Part shown: positions 44,808 to 56,151 of the stretch, one piece after another
Layout of the letters: each line of letters opens with the position of its first letter
How positions within the stretch are numbered: the stretch's first letter is position 1
Assembly (NCBI GenBank): GCA_913061145.1
Contig: CAJXUQ010000002.1
Coordinates: 62,001-126,000, forward strand
Direction of reading: 5' to 3'
DNA from: an uncultured Haliea sp.
GTDB taxonomy: Bacteria; Pseudomonadota; Gammaproteobacteria; Pseudomonadales; Halieaceae
DNA: 64,000 nt
The notes under the pieces: model-generated
Told to the model about the DNA's origin: nothing
The model's input: the letters and a program-made list of their open reading frames with translations, nothing else
Databases searched by the model: none
Translations under genes and position numbers: made by a program

Positions 44808-46970
44808 ATGAGCGACAAGATCTATAACCGGGAAGCGGCGACGCCGGACGCCTGGCGCACCGAGGCAGAGAAAAGTCTGCGGGGCAAGGGGCTGGACTCA
44901 CTGACCTGGCATACGCCGGAAGATATCGCGGTGAAGCCACTGTATACCGCCGAGGATATCGAGGCCCTCGAATACACCAACACCATGCCGGGCCTCTCAC
45001 CCTATATTCGCGGCCCCCAGGCGACGATGTATGCAGGTCGGCCCTGGACCATTCGCCAGTACGCGGGCTTCTCCACCGCTGAGGCTTCCAACGCGTTCTA
45101 CCGCAAGGCGCTGGCAGCGGGCGGGCAGGGTATCTCCGTGGCCTTCGACCTTGCGACACACCGCGGTTATGACTCGGATCACCCACGGGTGACGGGGGAT
45201 GTCGGCAAGGCGGGTGTGGCCATCGATTCTGTGGAAGACATGAAGATCCTGTTCGATGGCATTCCACTCGACAAGGTCTCGGTGTCCATGACCATGAATG
45301 GCGCCGTACTGCCCATTCTTGCGGGCTACATCGTCGCAGCGGAGGAGCAGGGCGTAGGTCAGGAACAGTTGGCAGGCACCATCCAGAACGACATCCTGAA
45401 AGAGTTCATGGTGCGCAACACCTATATCTATCCACCTGCGCCGAGCATGAAGATCATTGGCGATATCATCGCCCACTGTTCGCGGAACATGCCACGTTTC
45501 AACACGATCTCCATTTCCGGCTATCACATCCAGGAGGCGGGGGCCAACGCCGCGCTGGAGCTGGCCTACACACTGGCCGACGGCAAGGAGTACATTCGTA
45601 CAGCTCTTGCGGCGGGCCTCAGCATTGATGAGTTTGCGCCGCGGCTGTCCTTCTTCTGGGGCATCGGCATGAACTTCTACATGGAGATCGCCAAGCTGCG
45701 TGCAGCGCGACTGCTGTGGGCGCGAATTGTGGCAGAGTTCAACCCGCAGAACCCCAAGAGCTCCATGCTGCGCACACACAGCCAGACCTCCGGGTGGTCG
45801 CTGACGGAACAGGATCCCTACAATAACGTGGTGCGCACGACCATCGAGGCCATGGCCGCCGTGTTTGGTGGCACCCAGTCACTGCATACCAACGCCCTCG
45901 ATGAGGCCATTGCGCTGCCGACCGAATTCTCGGCACGCATCGCGCGCAACACGCAGTTGATCATCCAGGAGGAAACCGGCATCACCAACGTGGTGGACCC
46001 CTGGGGCGGTTCCTACATGATGGAGAGCCTGACCCAGTCCATTGCAGACAAGGCCTGGGAACTGATTGAGGAAGTCGAAGCAGCCGGTGGCATGGCCAAG
46101 GCCATCGAAACCGGTATGCCCAAGCTGCGTATCGAAGAGGCCGCGGCGCGCAAGCAGGCGCGTATTGACCGCGGCGAGGATGTCATTGTCGGTGTCAACA
46201 AATACCGTACGGACGATGCCAGTGAGGTCGAGGTTCTGCAGATCGACAACGATGCGGTGCGCACCTCGCAGCTCGCCAGGCTTGATAACGTGCGCGCCAA
46301 TCGCGACGAGGCGGCGGTCGAGGCGATCCTTGAGCAGTTGTACCAGGCTGCGGTCAGCGGCGAAGGCAATCTGTTGGAACTCTCGATCGAGGCGACGCGT
46401 CGGCGCGCCACAGTGGGTGAAATCTCCTTCGCCCTGGAGCGCGAGTACGGCCGTTTCAATGCCCAGGCACAAACCGTCTCCGGCGTGTACGGCTCCGCGT
46501 TCCAGCAGGATGAAAACTGGCAGGGTATCAGCATGGATATCGATGCGTTTGTCGAAAAGTATGGTCGCCGTCCACGTATGCTGGTGTGCAAGATGGGACA
46601 GGACGGCCATGACCGCGGCGCCAAGGTGGTTGCCACCGCTTTCGCCGATGTGGGTTTCGACATCGACCTGTCGCCCATGTTTTCCACGCCGGAAGAAGTG
46701 GCCCGGCAGGCCATTGAGAATGATGTCCATGTCGTCGGCGCTTCATCGCTGGCGGCAGGACACAAGACCCTGGTGCCCGCACTGGTCGAAGAACTGCGCA
46801 AGCAGGGCGCGGAGGATATCGTGGTGATCGCCGGCGGCGTTATTCCGCGTCAGGACTACGATTTCCTCTACAAGGCGGGCGTGAAGTGCATTTTTGGCCC
46901 CGGCACACCGATCCCGCAGTGTGCTCGCGAGGTGCTCGACGCAGTCAATGAGGCACAAGGCGCGGCCTGA
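44808..46970 (+). CDS. scpA: Methylmalonyl-CoA mutase
   Basis: This 720-residue adenosylcobalamin enzyme turns (R)-methylmalonyl-CoA into succinyl-CoA. The substrate barrel has [18 protein letters not shown], with the key Tyr and Arg, and [20 protein letters not shown]. The C-terminal B12 domain has [16 protein letters not shown], with the cobalt-ligand His near residue 601. It is a single-chain mutase of the large-subunit type. MeaB follows four bases after its stop. Confidence 0.97.
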   Translation: MSDKIYNREAATPDAWRTEAEKSLRGKGLDSLTWHTPEDIAVKPLYTAEDIEALEYTNTMPGLSPYIRGPQATMYAGRPWTIRQYAGFSTAEASNAFYRKALAAGGQGISVAFDLATHRGYDSDHPRVTGDVGKAGVAIDSVEDMKILFDGIPLDKVSVSMTMNGAVLPILAGYIVAAEEQGVGQEQLAGTIQNDILKEFMVRNTYIYPPAPSMKIIGDIIAHCSRNMPRFNTISISGYHIQEAGANAALELAYTLADGKEYIRTALAAGLSIDEFAPRLSFFWGIGMNFYMEIAKLRAARLLWARIVAEFNPQNPKSSMLRTHSQTSGWSLTEQDPYNNVVRTTIEAMAAVFGGTQSLHTNALDEAIALPTEFSARIARNTQLIIQEETGITNVVDPWGGSYMMESLTQSIADKAWELIEEVEAAGGMAKAIETGMPKLRIEEAAARKQARIDRGEDVIVGVNKYRTDDASEVEVLQIDNDAVRTSQLARLDNVRANRDEAAVEAILEQLYQAAVSGEGNLLELSIEATRRRATVGEISFALEREYGRFNAQAQTVSGVYGSAFQQDENWQGISMDIDAFVEKYGRRPRMLVCKMGQDGHDRGAKVVATAFADVGFDIDLSPMFSTPEEVARQAIENDVHVVGASSLAAGHKTLVPALVEELRKQGAEDIVVIAGGVIPRQDYDFLYKAGVKCIFGPGTPIPQCAREVLDAVNEAQGAA

Positions 46971-46974
46971 GGCC

Positions 46975-47934
46975 ATGGCTGCTGTCGATACCGATGCGCT
47001 GAGGGCGGGCAATCGCCGAGCGCTGGCCAAGGCCATTACGCTGGTGGAAAGCTCGCTTGCCGGTCACCGCGAGGCTGCCCAGCAGCTGCTCGAAGCACTG
47101 CTTCCCTATACAGGTAACAGCATCCGGGTCGGTATCTCCGGTGTGCCGGGTGTGGGCAAGTCGACCTTCATTGAGGCGTTTGGCCTGTACCTGATCAGCC
47201 AGGGCAAGCGCGTGGCGGTGCTCGCCGTGGACCCAAGTTCACCGATGACCGGCGGCTCCATCCTTGGCGATAAGACCCGTATGGAAATGCTGTCCAGGCG
47301 GGAGGAGGCGTTTATCCGTCCCTCACCAGCGGCGGGGGCACTGGGAGGAGTGGCACAGAAAACCCGCGAAACCATGCTGCTGTGCGAAGCCGCCGGTTAC
47401 GACGTCATCCTGGTGGAAACAGTCGGTGTCGGCCAGTCCGAATACCAGGTTGCCGGTATGGTCGACTTTTTCATGGTGTTGATGCTGCCCGGTGGCGGCG
47501 ATGAACTGCAGGGCATCAAGCGCGGCATCATGGAGCTGGCGGACGCACTGGTGATCAACAAGGCTGACGGTGAGAGCGAGCAGCTGGCCAAACAGACGCG
47601 ACAGCATTACAACGCCGCAATGCACCTGCTGCGTCAGACCACCTTCTGGACGCCCCGGGTGATGACCTGTTCGGCCTTGAAGAATCAAAACATCGATGCG
47701 GTGTGGGGCATGCTGGTTGATTACTGGACCGACGCGCGTAAGGCCGACGCTTTCGATGCCAAACGGGCACGCCAGAACCGCGACTGGATGCATTCACTGC
47801 TGAACAATCTGCTCCTGCAGCGTTTGCAGCAGAACCCCAGAATACGTGCTTTGCTGCCGGAACTGGAACAGGCGGTCGAGGCAGGTGAAACCACGGCCTA
47901 TGCCGCGGCGCGGCGCCTGATTGACCTGCTCTGA
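46975..47934 (+). CDS. meaB: Methylmalonyl-CoA mutase-associated GTPase MeaB
   Basis: This 319-residue G3E-type GTPase protects and reloads the mutase with adenosylcobalamin. Walker A is GVPGVGKST (56-64), Walker B lies in VILVETVGVGQSE, and NKADG is the guanine-specificity motif. ATG 46975, four bases after the mutase stop, gives the expected length; the earlier in-frame start would lie inside the mutase. It ends the carboxylase-epimerase-mutase operon. Confidence 0.96.
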   Translation: MAAVDTDALRAGNRRALAKAITLVESSLAGHREAAQQLLEALLPYTGNSIRVGISGVPGVGKSTFIEAFGLYLISQGKRVAVLAVDPSSPMTGGSILGDKTRMEMLSRREEAFIRPSPAAGALGGVAQKTRETMLLCEAAGYDVILVETVGVGQSEYQVAGMVDFFMVLMLPGGGDELQGIKRGIMELADALVINKADGESEQLAKQTRQHYNAAMHLLRQTTFWTPRVMTCSALKNQNIDAVWGMLVDYWTDARKADAFDAKRARQNRDWMHSLLNNLLLQRLQQNPRIRALLPELEQAVEAGETTAYAAARRLIDLL

Positions 47935-47980
47935 CCTGCGCTGCCAGTATGGCGCAACACCTCTCGCCGAGTGAGCCCGC

Positions 47981-48298
47981 ATGCGTTTCCGTCCGCTGGA
48001 AAAACTGATCAATCTGCAAGATGGCTACCGTCGCAGCTTCCGGATAGATGAACTCGCGCTGCTGCTGGTCAAGCAGGACGGTGAGGTGTATCTCTTCGAG
48101 GCCCGCTGCCCGCACCGTGAACATCCACTTGATGCAGCCTCCATTCGCGATGGCGTGCTGGAGTGCCCGTTGCACCGCTATCGCTTTCGGCTGACAGATG
48201 GCGCTCTGGTGCAGGCCTCCGAAGAGCCGTGTCGAGGTCTGAAAACCTGGCCCCTGATTTACGAGGGCAATGAGGTCGGGTTGCTGTTGCCCGACTGA
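47981..48298 (+). CDS. Rieske [2Fe-2S] ferredoxin-like protein
   Basis: This 105-residue stand-alone Rieske protein binds its cluster with Cys43-x-His45 (CPHREHPL) and Cys62-x2-His65 (CPLHRYRF). Short soluble Rieske proteins often serve ring-hydroxylating dioxygenases or nitrite reductase NirD, but neither partner is visible here. It lies 46 bases after meaB and may be co-transcribed with it or with the following symporter. Confidence 0.88.
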   Translation: MRFRPLEKLINLQDGYRRSFRIDELALLLVKQDGEVYLFEARCPHREHPLDAASIRDGVLECPLHRYRFRLTDGALVQASEEPCRGLKTWPLIYEGNEVGLLLPD

Positions 48299-48330
48299 AC
48301 GCGGCCGCCGCGTACCACAAGGAACCTGCC

Positions 48331-49677
48331 ATGCTTCTGCTCGTCAACCTGCTGTCATTCGCTGCCCTGTGTTATCTGCTATACCGACTGCGCTGTCGCG
48401 GCTGGCCGCTGTCGCGACAGATTCTTGCGGGCCTGATGGCGGGCGCCGTGTACGGTGTGGGCCTGCAGGTCGCCTGGTCGGGGCGCGCGGATCTGCTCAC
48501 CGATACACTGCAGTGGACCGGTATCGTCGCCAGTGGTTACGTGAGTCTCCTGCGCATGATCATCATGCCGCTGGTCCTGGTGATGATGGTCGCCGCCGTG
48601 CTGAAAATGCGCGAGGTCGCGGATCTCGGGAAGATTGGCGGCGCCGTGGTGGGATTGCTGATTGCGACGACCATGGTCGCCGCGGTCGTCGGCATTCTGG
48701 TGACCAGCGCTTTCGGCCTGACCGCCGACAGCATCACCCAGGGTGCACGCGAGTTGGCCTCAGCAGATCTGCTGGCGCAGCGCTATGAAACCGTTGCCGG
48801 CCTGGGTCTGCCCGACATGCTGGTGCGCTTTGTGCCGGCGAACGTGTTTTACGATCTGACCGAGGCGCGTCCCACGTCGATCATCGCGGTGGTGCTGTTC
48901 GGCATCCTGTTTGGCGTAGCCGCGCTGCAGGTTGCGCGCTCAGAGCCGGCACGGGGTGCGCAGATAGAGGCGTTTGTGGACACAGCACGGCTGGTGGTCC
49001 TGCGGCTGGTGCATATCGTGATGGCGCTTACGCCCTACGGCATACTCGCCTTGATCGGCGGGGTGGTGGCGCGGTCGGACGCCGCGGACATCCTCAACCT
49101 GCTTGCCTTTGTGGTTGCATCCTATCTGGCCATCGGCATCATGTTCGCGGTGCATGCGCTGCTGCTGCGCGTACATGGCATGGGCCTGCGACATTACTTC
49201 CGGTCGGTCTGGCCGGTACTCGCTTTTGCTTTCACCTCGCGCAGTTCGGCGGCCAGCATTCCCCTCAATGTTGAAACCCAAATCGACAAACTGCAGGTGG
49301 CGACACCGATCGCCAGCCTTTCGGCGACACTGGGTGCCACCATAGGGCAGAATGGCTGTGCGGGTATCTATCCGGCGATGCTGGCAGTGATGATCGCGCC
49401 GTCGATGGGCATTGATCCGTTGGCGTGGGATTTCATGGCCGGCCTCGTGGGCATTATCGCCATCAGTTCCTTCGGTGTCGCCGGGGTGGGTGGGGGCGCG
49501 ACATTCGCCGCGCTGATTGTGTTGCCGGCGATGGGGTTTCCGGTGACGGTAGCCGCCGTACTGATTTCGATCGAGCCGCTCATCGATATGGCCCGTACCG
49601 CCCTCAACGTGAACGGCGCCATGACCGCCGGCGTGGTAACGCAGCGTTGGCTGGGCGCGTCTGTGGCCCGGGATTGA
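48331..49677 (+). CDS. tcyP: Sodium:dicarboxylate-type symporter, probable L-cystine transporter TcyP
   Basis: This 448-residue DAACS-family symporter has about eight helices and two re-entrant hairpins. FAFTSRSSAASIPLNVE is the serine-rich hairpin, followed by ATLGATIGQNGCAGIYPAML and GVAGVGGGATFAALIVLP. The N-terminal plan and the NG-C-A pattern favour TcyP/YdjN, which imports L-cystine, over glutamate or C4-dicarboxylate carriers; this is a judgement from sequence pattern. It follows the Rieske gene by 32 bases. Confidence 0.8.
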   Translation: MLLLVNLLSFAALCYLLYRLRCRGWPLSRQILAGLMAGAVYGVGLQVAWSGRADLLTDTLQWTGIVASGYVSLLRMIIMPLVLVMMVAAVLKMREVADLGKIGGAVVGLLIATTMVAAVVGILVTSAFGLTADSITQGARELASADLLAQRYETVAGLGLPDMLVRFVPANVFYDLTEARPTSIIAVVLFGILFGVAALQVARSEPARGAQIEAFVDTARLVVLRLVHIVMALTPYGILALIGGVVARSDAADILNLLAFVVASYLAIGIMFAVHALLLRVHGMGLRHYFRSVWPVLAFAFTSRSSAASIPLNVETQIDKLQVATPIASLSATLGATIGQNGCAGIYPAMLAVMIAPSMGIDPLAWDFMAGLVGIIAISSFGVAGVGGGATFAALIVLPAMGFPVTVAAVLISIEPLIDMARTALNVNGAMTAGVVTQRWLGASVARD

Positions 49678-49729
49678 CGCACGCCGCCAGCGTTTGTGGG
49701 GTTTGGGCAGATCCCGCGAATGGTGTTGA

Positions 49730-50653
49730 TTAAAGCGGGACGCTGCGGAATTCCACGTGCGGACCGCTGTGGCGCCACAGTTCCTCGAATAAATCCCGGT
49801 AGCGTTCCGCGCGGGCCCGTGAATCGGGCTCGCAGAACGCTGCCTGGTCGCTCTCTGCGGGTTTGCAGAGTACGCCACTGCGGTCGGTCAGGACCAGGGT
49901 TTCCCCTTTCCAGTCCGGGTGTTCGTCCAGCTGCTGCAGAATAACGGAGGAGGGCAGGCGTCGGGCCAGTGCCAACAGGCGGTGGCCGCGCTGGATGATT
50001 GGCCGGTAGTCGCTCACCAGAATACGCACTCGGGACTGTGCGGCGCGGCGCGCGAGCGCGCTTAATGCCGCCGCAAGTTCGCTGTTGTCGAACACCCGAT
50101 GGTCCAGGTCGTGACTCAGGATGCAGATCTCGCGCGATGCGTTTTGGCACAGGGCTACCGCCCAGCGTGCAAAGGGCTCCGGGTAGGCAATGCCGTTGGC
50201 GTAAACCCTGCCCAGGCCGGTGTCACGGCGCATCGCGATGTGCGGAATACCGGCTTCTTCGAAGGGTTCACCCTCCGGGCTGAAGCCCGCACGGGCGTAG
50301 AAATCTGCGGCGTGCTGTTGCGCATGCAGGAAGACGCTGTCCAGACCGCGCTCCCTCGCCGCGCCGATCAGCGCATCCAGTACTGCGGCCCCGTGCCCAT
50401 GACCGCGGTGGTCCGCGAGTACCGCCATGCGCCCGATCTTGCCGTTGGGTAGCAGGCGTCCACAGGCGACGGGCAAGCCGTCGATCGTGCCCAGCACATG
50501 CAGCGCATGCTCGTCCTGCCCATCCCATTCAATGTCCCGGGGCACGCCCTGTTCGACAATGAAGACGACTTCCCGCAGTGCGCGTAACGCCTCCCGGTGG
50601 GTTTCCCAGTCGACGAGTTCCAACTGCAATGTCTGTGTCGTTTTACTCGACAT
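49730..50653 (-). CDS. GNAT N-acetyltransferase fused to a C-terminal PLD-like (DUF7931-type) domain
   Basis: This 307-residue protein has a GNAT domain (about 10-145), with the acetyl-CoA-binding loop RMAVLADHRGHGHGAAVLDA, and a second domain (about 150-307) that resembles phospholipase D-like folds (ICILSHDLDHRVFDN onward to FEELWRHSGPHVEFRSVPL). ATG 50653 is chosen because GGGAG lies five bases upstream; earlier in-frame codons fall inside the roxA gene. It closes the rluE-to-roxA operon. Its acceptor substrate is unknown, and the second domain is assigned by general resemblance only. Confidence 0.72.
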   Translation of the reverse strand: MSSKTTQTLQLELVDWETHREALRALREVVFIVEQGVPRDIEWDGQDEHALHVLGTIDGLPVACGRLLPNGKIGRMAVLADHRGHGHGAAVLDALIGAARERGLDSVFLHAQQHAADFYARAGFSPEGEPFEEAGIPHIAMRRDTGLGRVYANGIAYPEPFARWAVALCQNASREICILSHDLDHRVFDNSELAAALSALARRAAQSRVRILVSDYRPIIQRGHRLLALARRLPSSVILQQLDEHPDWKGETLVLTDRSGVLCKPAESDQAAFCEPDSRARAERYRDLFEELWRHSGPHVEFRSVPL

Positions 50654-51752
50654 CCAATACTCCCTGCTGCAGAAGAAACTGTAGCACGGCTGCCGCGCCT
50701 TCGCCGCCCGGCGTGCGCACCGGGTTGTCGGCACAGAGCTCACCGAGCCAGGTCGCCATGTGCATCGGTGCAGCGCAGCTCAAACCATTGGCGAAAACGC
50801 GCAGTTCAGCACCGGCCATTTGCCAGGCCACGCGGGCGCACGGCGCCAGTCTGGCGGAGGCCCCGGCGCGCAAATGCGTGAGGAGCTGGCCGACCTCGCG
50901 TTCTGGCAGCGGTACGCCATCCGCAGCGGTTATGAGCTCACCAAACCAGCGCTCGTCCGCCCTGTCGATCAGCAGGCGCAACACCTGTTCCCGTGCAGTG
51001 TGGATGTCGGCTGGTGAGATCTCCCCGCAGCGGCCTGCCAGGTCGCGGCCGGGGTCTTCCAAGAGTCGGCTGCTGTCGATCGTCTCCAGGCAGGCATCTG
51101 TCAGGTGAGAGAGCAGGTCAGAGAGACGGGGGGCGCGAAAACCGAGGGAAAAACAGGTGGACTCACCGCGGGAAATGCCCCAGTGCGCGACCCCCGGCGG
51201 GATGTAAAGCACGTCGCCACAGCGCAGGGTGTATTCGGTGTGGCAGTCGAAGCGTGCCAGCAGTTTCAGCTCCTTGTGCGGCAGCAGGGGTGTGGCGTCA
51301 TTGCAGCGCTGCCCGATCCGCCAGGTGCGCTCACCTTCGCCCTGCAGCAGGAACACGTCATACAGATCGTAGTGAGGGCCGATACCTCCGCCGTCCGTGG
51401 CGTAGCTCACCATGACGTCATCGAAACGCCAGCGGGGTATGAAATCGGTAAGCTGGCGCAGCTGGGCGACGTCGTCCAGCAGCTGATCCACGCGCTGCAC
51501 CAGCAATGTCCAGGGGTGCGGTCGCTGGAAGTCACCCGCGTCAAAGGGGCCGTGGCTCAGCCGCCAGCTGGCTGCACGGTCGGCGCGACCGCTGCAATCA
51601 GCGATTCGAGATTCCACGGTGTCTTCCATCGCCAGGCCGGCAAGTTCATCCGCGCTGACGGGCGGTGTGAAGCCGGGGACGGCAGCGCGCAGCAGGAGTG
51701 GTTCACGCTGCCAGTACTTGGCCAGAAATTGCGCCGGGTCCAGCCCCTGCAC
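50643..51752 (-). CDS. roxA: Ribosomal protein uL16 arginine hydroxylase RoxA (JmjC/cupin family)
   Basis: This 369-residue Fe(II)/2-oxoglutarate oxygenase matches E. coli RoxA (YcfD) in plan: SADELAGLAMEDTVESRI near residue 33, the metal-binding His127 and Asp129 in GPHYDLYDVFLLQ, and His190 in PPGVAHWGIS. It hydroxylates an arginine of 50S protein uL16. The GTG start at 51752 is forced: reading back, the purB stop lies two codons upstream in the same frame. It overlaps the GNAT start by 11 bases. Confidence 0.88.
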   Translation of the reverse strand: MQGLDPAQFLAKYWQREPLLLRAAVPGFTPPVSADELAGLAMEDTVESRIADCSGRADRAASWRLSHGPFDAGDFQRPHPWTLLVQRVDQLLDDVAQLRQLTDFIPRWRFDDVMVSYATDGGGIGPHYDLYDVFLLQGEGERTWRIGQRCNDATPLLPHKELKLLARFDCHTEYTLRCGDVLYIPPGVAHWGISRGESTCFSLGFRAPRLSDLLSHLTDACLETIDSSRLLEDPGRDLAGRCGEISPADIHTAREQVLRLLIDRADERWFGELITAADGVPLPEREVGQLLTHLRAGASARLAPCARVAWQMAGAELRVFANGLSCAAPMHMATWLGELCADNPVRTPGGEGAAAVLQFLLQQGVLDVE

Positions 51753-51758
51753 GTGGCG

Positions 51759-53138
<1,380 letters not shown>

Positions 53139-53822
53139 TTACTCCGGAGAATCTGTCGGATGGTGGGCCACGCCCAACTGGCGTGACAGGTCATAGGCAC
53201 GGTGCGCGATCGTGCGGCGCTGCAGCAGCAGCTTCCAGCGCCGGCCGCCAAGCTGCCGCCACAGGTGCGTGGAACGGATGCCAGCCAGCAACAGGGCGCG
53301 GATAGTGTCTGCGCTCTGACGGTTCTGCAGGTGTTGAGCGTTACCGTTCACTTTGATGCGAAATTTCAGAGTGCTCAGTGTGTCCTGGTAAATACCGGAC
53401 ACGCTGTGGCAGATATCGTTTACGTGACCGGCGAAGTGTTCGGCGCGAAAGCTGGTGTGCTGCAGCCGGGAGTGAACCACCCTCATCATGGCCGGGTCCG
53501 CAGCGAATCTGCGTTCCAGGTACAGCAGGTTGAAGACGTAACGCACCATATCGCGCAATTCCTGCGGCTGCTGCTTATTCAGCACCATTGCAAGCGTGTC
53601 GAGACCCAGCTTCACACCGCCCAGCCCACCATAAACCGCTTCCACCGAGTCGCTGTCGAACACAAACAGGCTGTTCAGCGAGGCCTGCAGGAATTCTTCC
53701 GGACAGCTGCCCGTGCGTGAAACCTGATCAACCAGTCGCGCTGCCTGCGCGACACCCGCCAGGGCGACAGTCTGCTGATCCAGCAGCGGCGGCTGCGCAG
53801 CGCGCTCAGTCGGTACGTTCAA
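53139..53822 (-). CDS. hflD: High-frequency lysogenisation protein HflD homologue
   Basis: This protein of about 227 residues has the HflD plan: [19 protein letters not shown] at the N-terminus, [19 protein letters not shown], and a long helical body. In E. coli HflD is a peripheral membrane protein that affects lambda lysogeny via CII; its cellular role is unclear. The TTG start at 53822 is preferred because GGGGGGAGG lies six bases upstream, and it makes the gene overlap the mnmA stop by 17 bases. The much longer upstream reading frame runs inside mnmA and is a shadow. Confidence 0.9.
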   Translation of the reverse strand: MNVPTERAAQPPLLDQQTVALAGVAQAARLVDQVSRTGSCPEEFLQASLNSLFVFDSDSVEAVYGGLGGVKLGLDTLAMVLNKQQPQELRDMVRYVFNLLYLERRFAADPAMMRVVHSRLQHTSFRAEHFAGHVNDICHSVSGIYQDTLSTLKFRIKVNGNAQHLQNRQSADTIRALLLAGIRSTHLWRQLGGRRWKLLLQRRTIAHRAYDLSRQLGVAHHPTDSPE

Positions 53823-54897
53823 TGACGCCTCCCCCCAGGCAACGTTCGCCATCGTAGAAGACCACCGACTGTCCCGGGGTGACCGCGCGTTGTGGTTCGT
53901 CGAAGTGGACCCGATATGCGCCGTCTTCGGCCGTGACGCTGCAGGCCTGGTCTGCCTGGCGGTAGCGGACCTTGGCAGTGCATCGCAGCGGCAGCTTGGG
54001 AGTTTCACCACTGATCCAGAAAATGTCGCCGACCTGCAGGCCACTGCTGAACAGGGCGGGGTGGTTATTGCCCTGGGCGACACGCAGCACGTTGTGCTCG
54101 AGATCCTTGCCCACGACATACCAGGGTTCGTCCCCGTGGTCGGCGAGGCCGCCAATGCCCAGCCCCTGGCGCTGGCCTATCGTGTGATACATGAGCCCCT
54201 GGTGCCGGCCCAGGATCTCGCCGTCGAGACTGTAGATATCGCCCGGCTGTGCAGGCAGGTACTGCTGCAGAAAATCCTTGAAACGGCGTTCACCGATGAA
54301 ACAGATGCCGGTAGAGTCCTTTTTGTCCGAGGTGACGAGACCGCGACGCGCAGCAATGGCGCGCACCTCCGGCTTCTCGATCTCACCCACCGGGAACAGG
54401 GTCTGTGCCAGTTCCCGATGGCCCACAGCGTGCAGAAAATAGCTCTGGTCCTTGTTTGCATCCAGCCCCCGCAGCAGCGCGGCCTTGCCGCTGCTATCGC
54501 CGCGACGCGCGTAGTGTCCGGTGGCGATGAAGTCGGCGCCCAGCAGCAAGGCGTAGTCGAGGAAGGCGCGGAATTTGATCTCCCGGTTGCAGAGAATATC
54601 CGGGTTGGGTGTGCGCCCCGCCTTGTACTCCGCCAGGAAGTGCTCAAACACGTTGTCCCAGTACTCGGCCGCGAAATTGGCGCCGTGCAGGGGGATGTCG
54701 AGGGCGTCGGCAACGGCCTGTGCATCGGCAAAGTCGGCTTTTGCAGTGCAATACTCTGTGCCGTCGTCCTCGTCCCAGTTCTTCATGAACAGGCCTTCCA
54801 CCCGATAGCCCTGCTCGCGCAGCAGTAGGGCGGCGACGGAGGAGTCCACGCCACCTGACATGCCGACAATGACTTTGGTCGCTGCGTTGAGGCTCAT
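53806..54897 (-). CDS. mnmA: tRNA-specific 2-thiouridylase MnmA
   Basis: This 363-residue enzyme thiolates U34 of tRNA for Glu, Gln and Lys. The PP-loop [13 protein letters not shown] is at residues 14-26, the catalytic Cys regions are [13 protein letters not shown] and [10 protein letters not shown], and [10 protein letters not shown] is a substrate-binding element. Its start overlaps the nudJ stop by four bases. It belongs to the rluE-nudJ-mnmA-hflD-purB block. Confidence 0.97.
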   Translation of the reverse strand: MSLNAATKVIVGMSGGVDSSVAALLLREQGYRVEGLFMKNWDEDDGTEYCTAKADFADAQAVADALDIPLHGANFAAEYWDNVFEHFLAEYKAGRTPNPDILCNREIKFRAFLDYALLLGADFIATGHYARRGDSSGKAALLRGLDANKDQSYFLHAVGHRELAQTLFPVGEIEKPEVRAIAARRGLVTSDKKDSTGICFIGERRFKDFLQQYLPAQPGDIYSLDGEILGRHQGLMYHTIGQRQGLGIGGLADHGDEPWYVVGKDLEHNVLRVAQGNNHPALFSSGLQVGDIFWISGETPKLPLRCTAKVRYRQADQACSVTAEDGAYRVHFDEPQRAVTPGQSVVFYDGERCLGGGVIERTD

Positions 54898-55346
54898 GCT
54901 GGTGAAATCAGGTCCAGAGGGTATCGAATGCCGCTGCGGTGCTGTTCAATGGCGGCCAGCACCAGCGGGCTGCGCATTCTAGCAGAAACCGCGAGGATTT
55001 CCTCGTAATGCAGCCAGTGCACGGCGAGGATGTCGCTGTCGAGTGCGGCCTCGGGCAGCGCATGGAGTGGACGCGCGCAAAACGTGGTGCGGTAGTAGGT
55101 CACCCCATTGCCGGGTGCCACATAGCGTGCAAGCCCCAGTACCCCCTCCAGCAGGACCTCCCAGCCGGTTTCTTCCCGTGTTTCGCGCAGCGCTGCCTCA
55201 AGCAGTGTCTCCTGCGCCTCCAGATGGCCTGCGGGCTGGTTGAATACGGGCTTGCCCGTCGTTTTGTCGCGCTCCTCGACAAGCAGGTAGCGCGCCTCGT
55301 CAAATACCACCGTAGCCACGGTCACATGGGGCTGCCAATCGCTCAT
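54894..55346 (-). CDS. nudJ: Phosphatase NudJ (Nudix hydrolase)
   Basis: This 150-residue protein has a complete Nudix box ([20 protein letters not shown] followed by TGWE) near residues 40-63. E. coli NudJ dephosphorylates nucleoside triphosphates, diphosphates and HMP-pyrophosphate. Its location between rluE and mnmA supports the assignment. It overlaps rluE's stop and mnmA's start by four bases each. Confidence 0.92.
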   Translation of the reverse strand: MSDWQPHVTVATVVFDEARYLLVEERDKTTGKPVFNQPAGHLEAQETLLEAALRETREETGWEVLLEGVLGLARYVAPGNGVTYYRTTFCARPLHALPEAALDSDILAVHWLHYEEILAVSARMRSPLVLAAIEQHRSGIRYPLDLISPA

Positions 55347-56005
55347 GGTTTCCGTCTCGTCGCCGCGGCTCGCGGGCGTCGCACAGATCCCGGTTTGCGC
55401 TGTTGCGGGGCGTGCACGGTGAGCCTGCGATGGGCGCCGGGTGCCAGGCCCTCCAGTGACCAGTCGCCAATCCGCGTGCGGATCAGCCGCAGCGTTGGCA
55501 AGCCCACCGCCGCGGTCATGCGGCGCACCTGCCGGTTCCTGCCTTCCCGGATACTGATTTCCAGCCAGCTGTCGCTCACCGTCAGTCGTGAGCGCACCGG
55601 GGGCGAGCGTGGCCAGAGCTGCGCCGGTGTGTCAATGGCGCGTATGCGGGCAGGCAGGGTGGGTCCGTCGCGCAGGGTCACGCCTGCCTGCAAGGCAGCG
55701 ATCTGCGCCGCGTCCGGCGTGCCCTCCACCTGTACCTGATAGGTCTTCCAGAGCTTGTGCCGTGGATGGGTGATCTGCTGCTGCAGAGCGCCGCTGTCGG
55801 TGAGCAGCAGCAGGCCCTCTGAGTCGAAATCGAGGCGCCCGGCTACCCGGAAGCCGGGCGCCTGCAGGTAGTCGGCCAGCGTGGCGCGAGCGGGTTGCCG
55901 GGCATCGTCGGTGGATGCGGCCGCGCTCGCCGCCGGGTGATCGCTGCGGTCGCTGAATTGGCTCAGTACCTGGAAGGGTTTATTGAACAGAATGACCGTG
56001 GCCAT
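55343..56005 (-). CDS. rluE: 23S rRNA pseudouridine synthase RluE
   Basis: This 220-residue RsuA/RluE-family synthase makes a pseudouridine in 23S rRNA (position 2457 in E. coli). The catalytic Asp59 lies in [34 protein letters not shown] is the second conserved motif. A 20-residue alanine-rich stretch after residue 20 looks like a lineage insertion, and the C-terminus is basic. GGAG lies about six bases before the ATG. It is first in the seven-gene reverse-strand operon ending at the GNAT gene. Confidence 0.93.
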   Translation of the reverse strand: MATVILFNKPFQVLSQFSDRSDHPAASAAASTDDARQPARATLADYLQAPGFRVAGRLDFDSEGLLLLTDSGALQQQITHPRHKLWKTYQVQVEGTPDAAQIAALQAGVTLRDGPTLPARIRAIDTPAQLWPRSPPVRSRLTVSDSWLEISIREGRNRQVRRMTAAVGLPTLRLIRTRIGDWSLEGLAPGAHRRLTVHAPQQRKPGSVRRPRAAATRRKP

Positions 56006-56151
56006 CGCGGCTCCGCCGTGGGGAAAAAACTGCTCCCCGGTTCAAGAGAAAGGCCGGGAAACCTGATACACTAAGCGCCGTTTTAACGGGGGCTCCCACA
56101 AGGATACCGCACCCCGGGACTCAATGGACCCACAGCGACGGAGAACAATCT

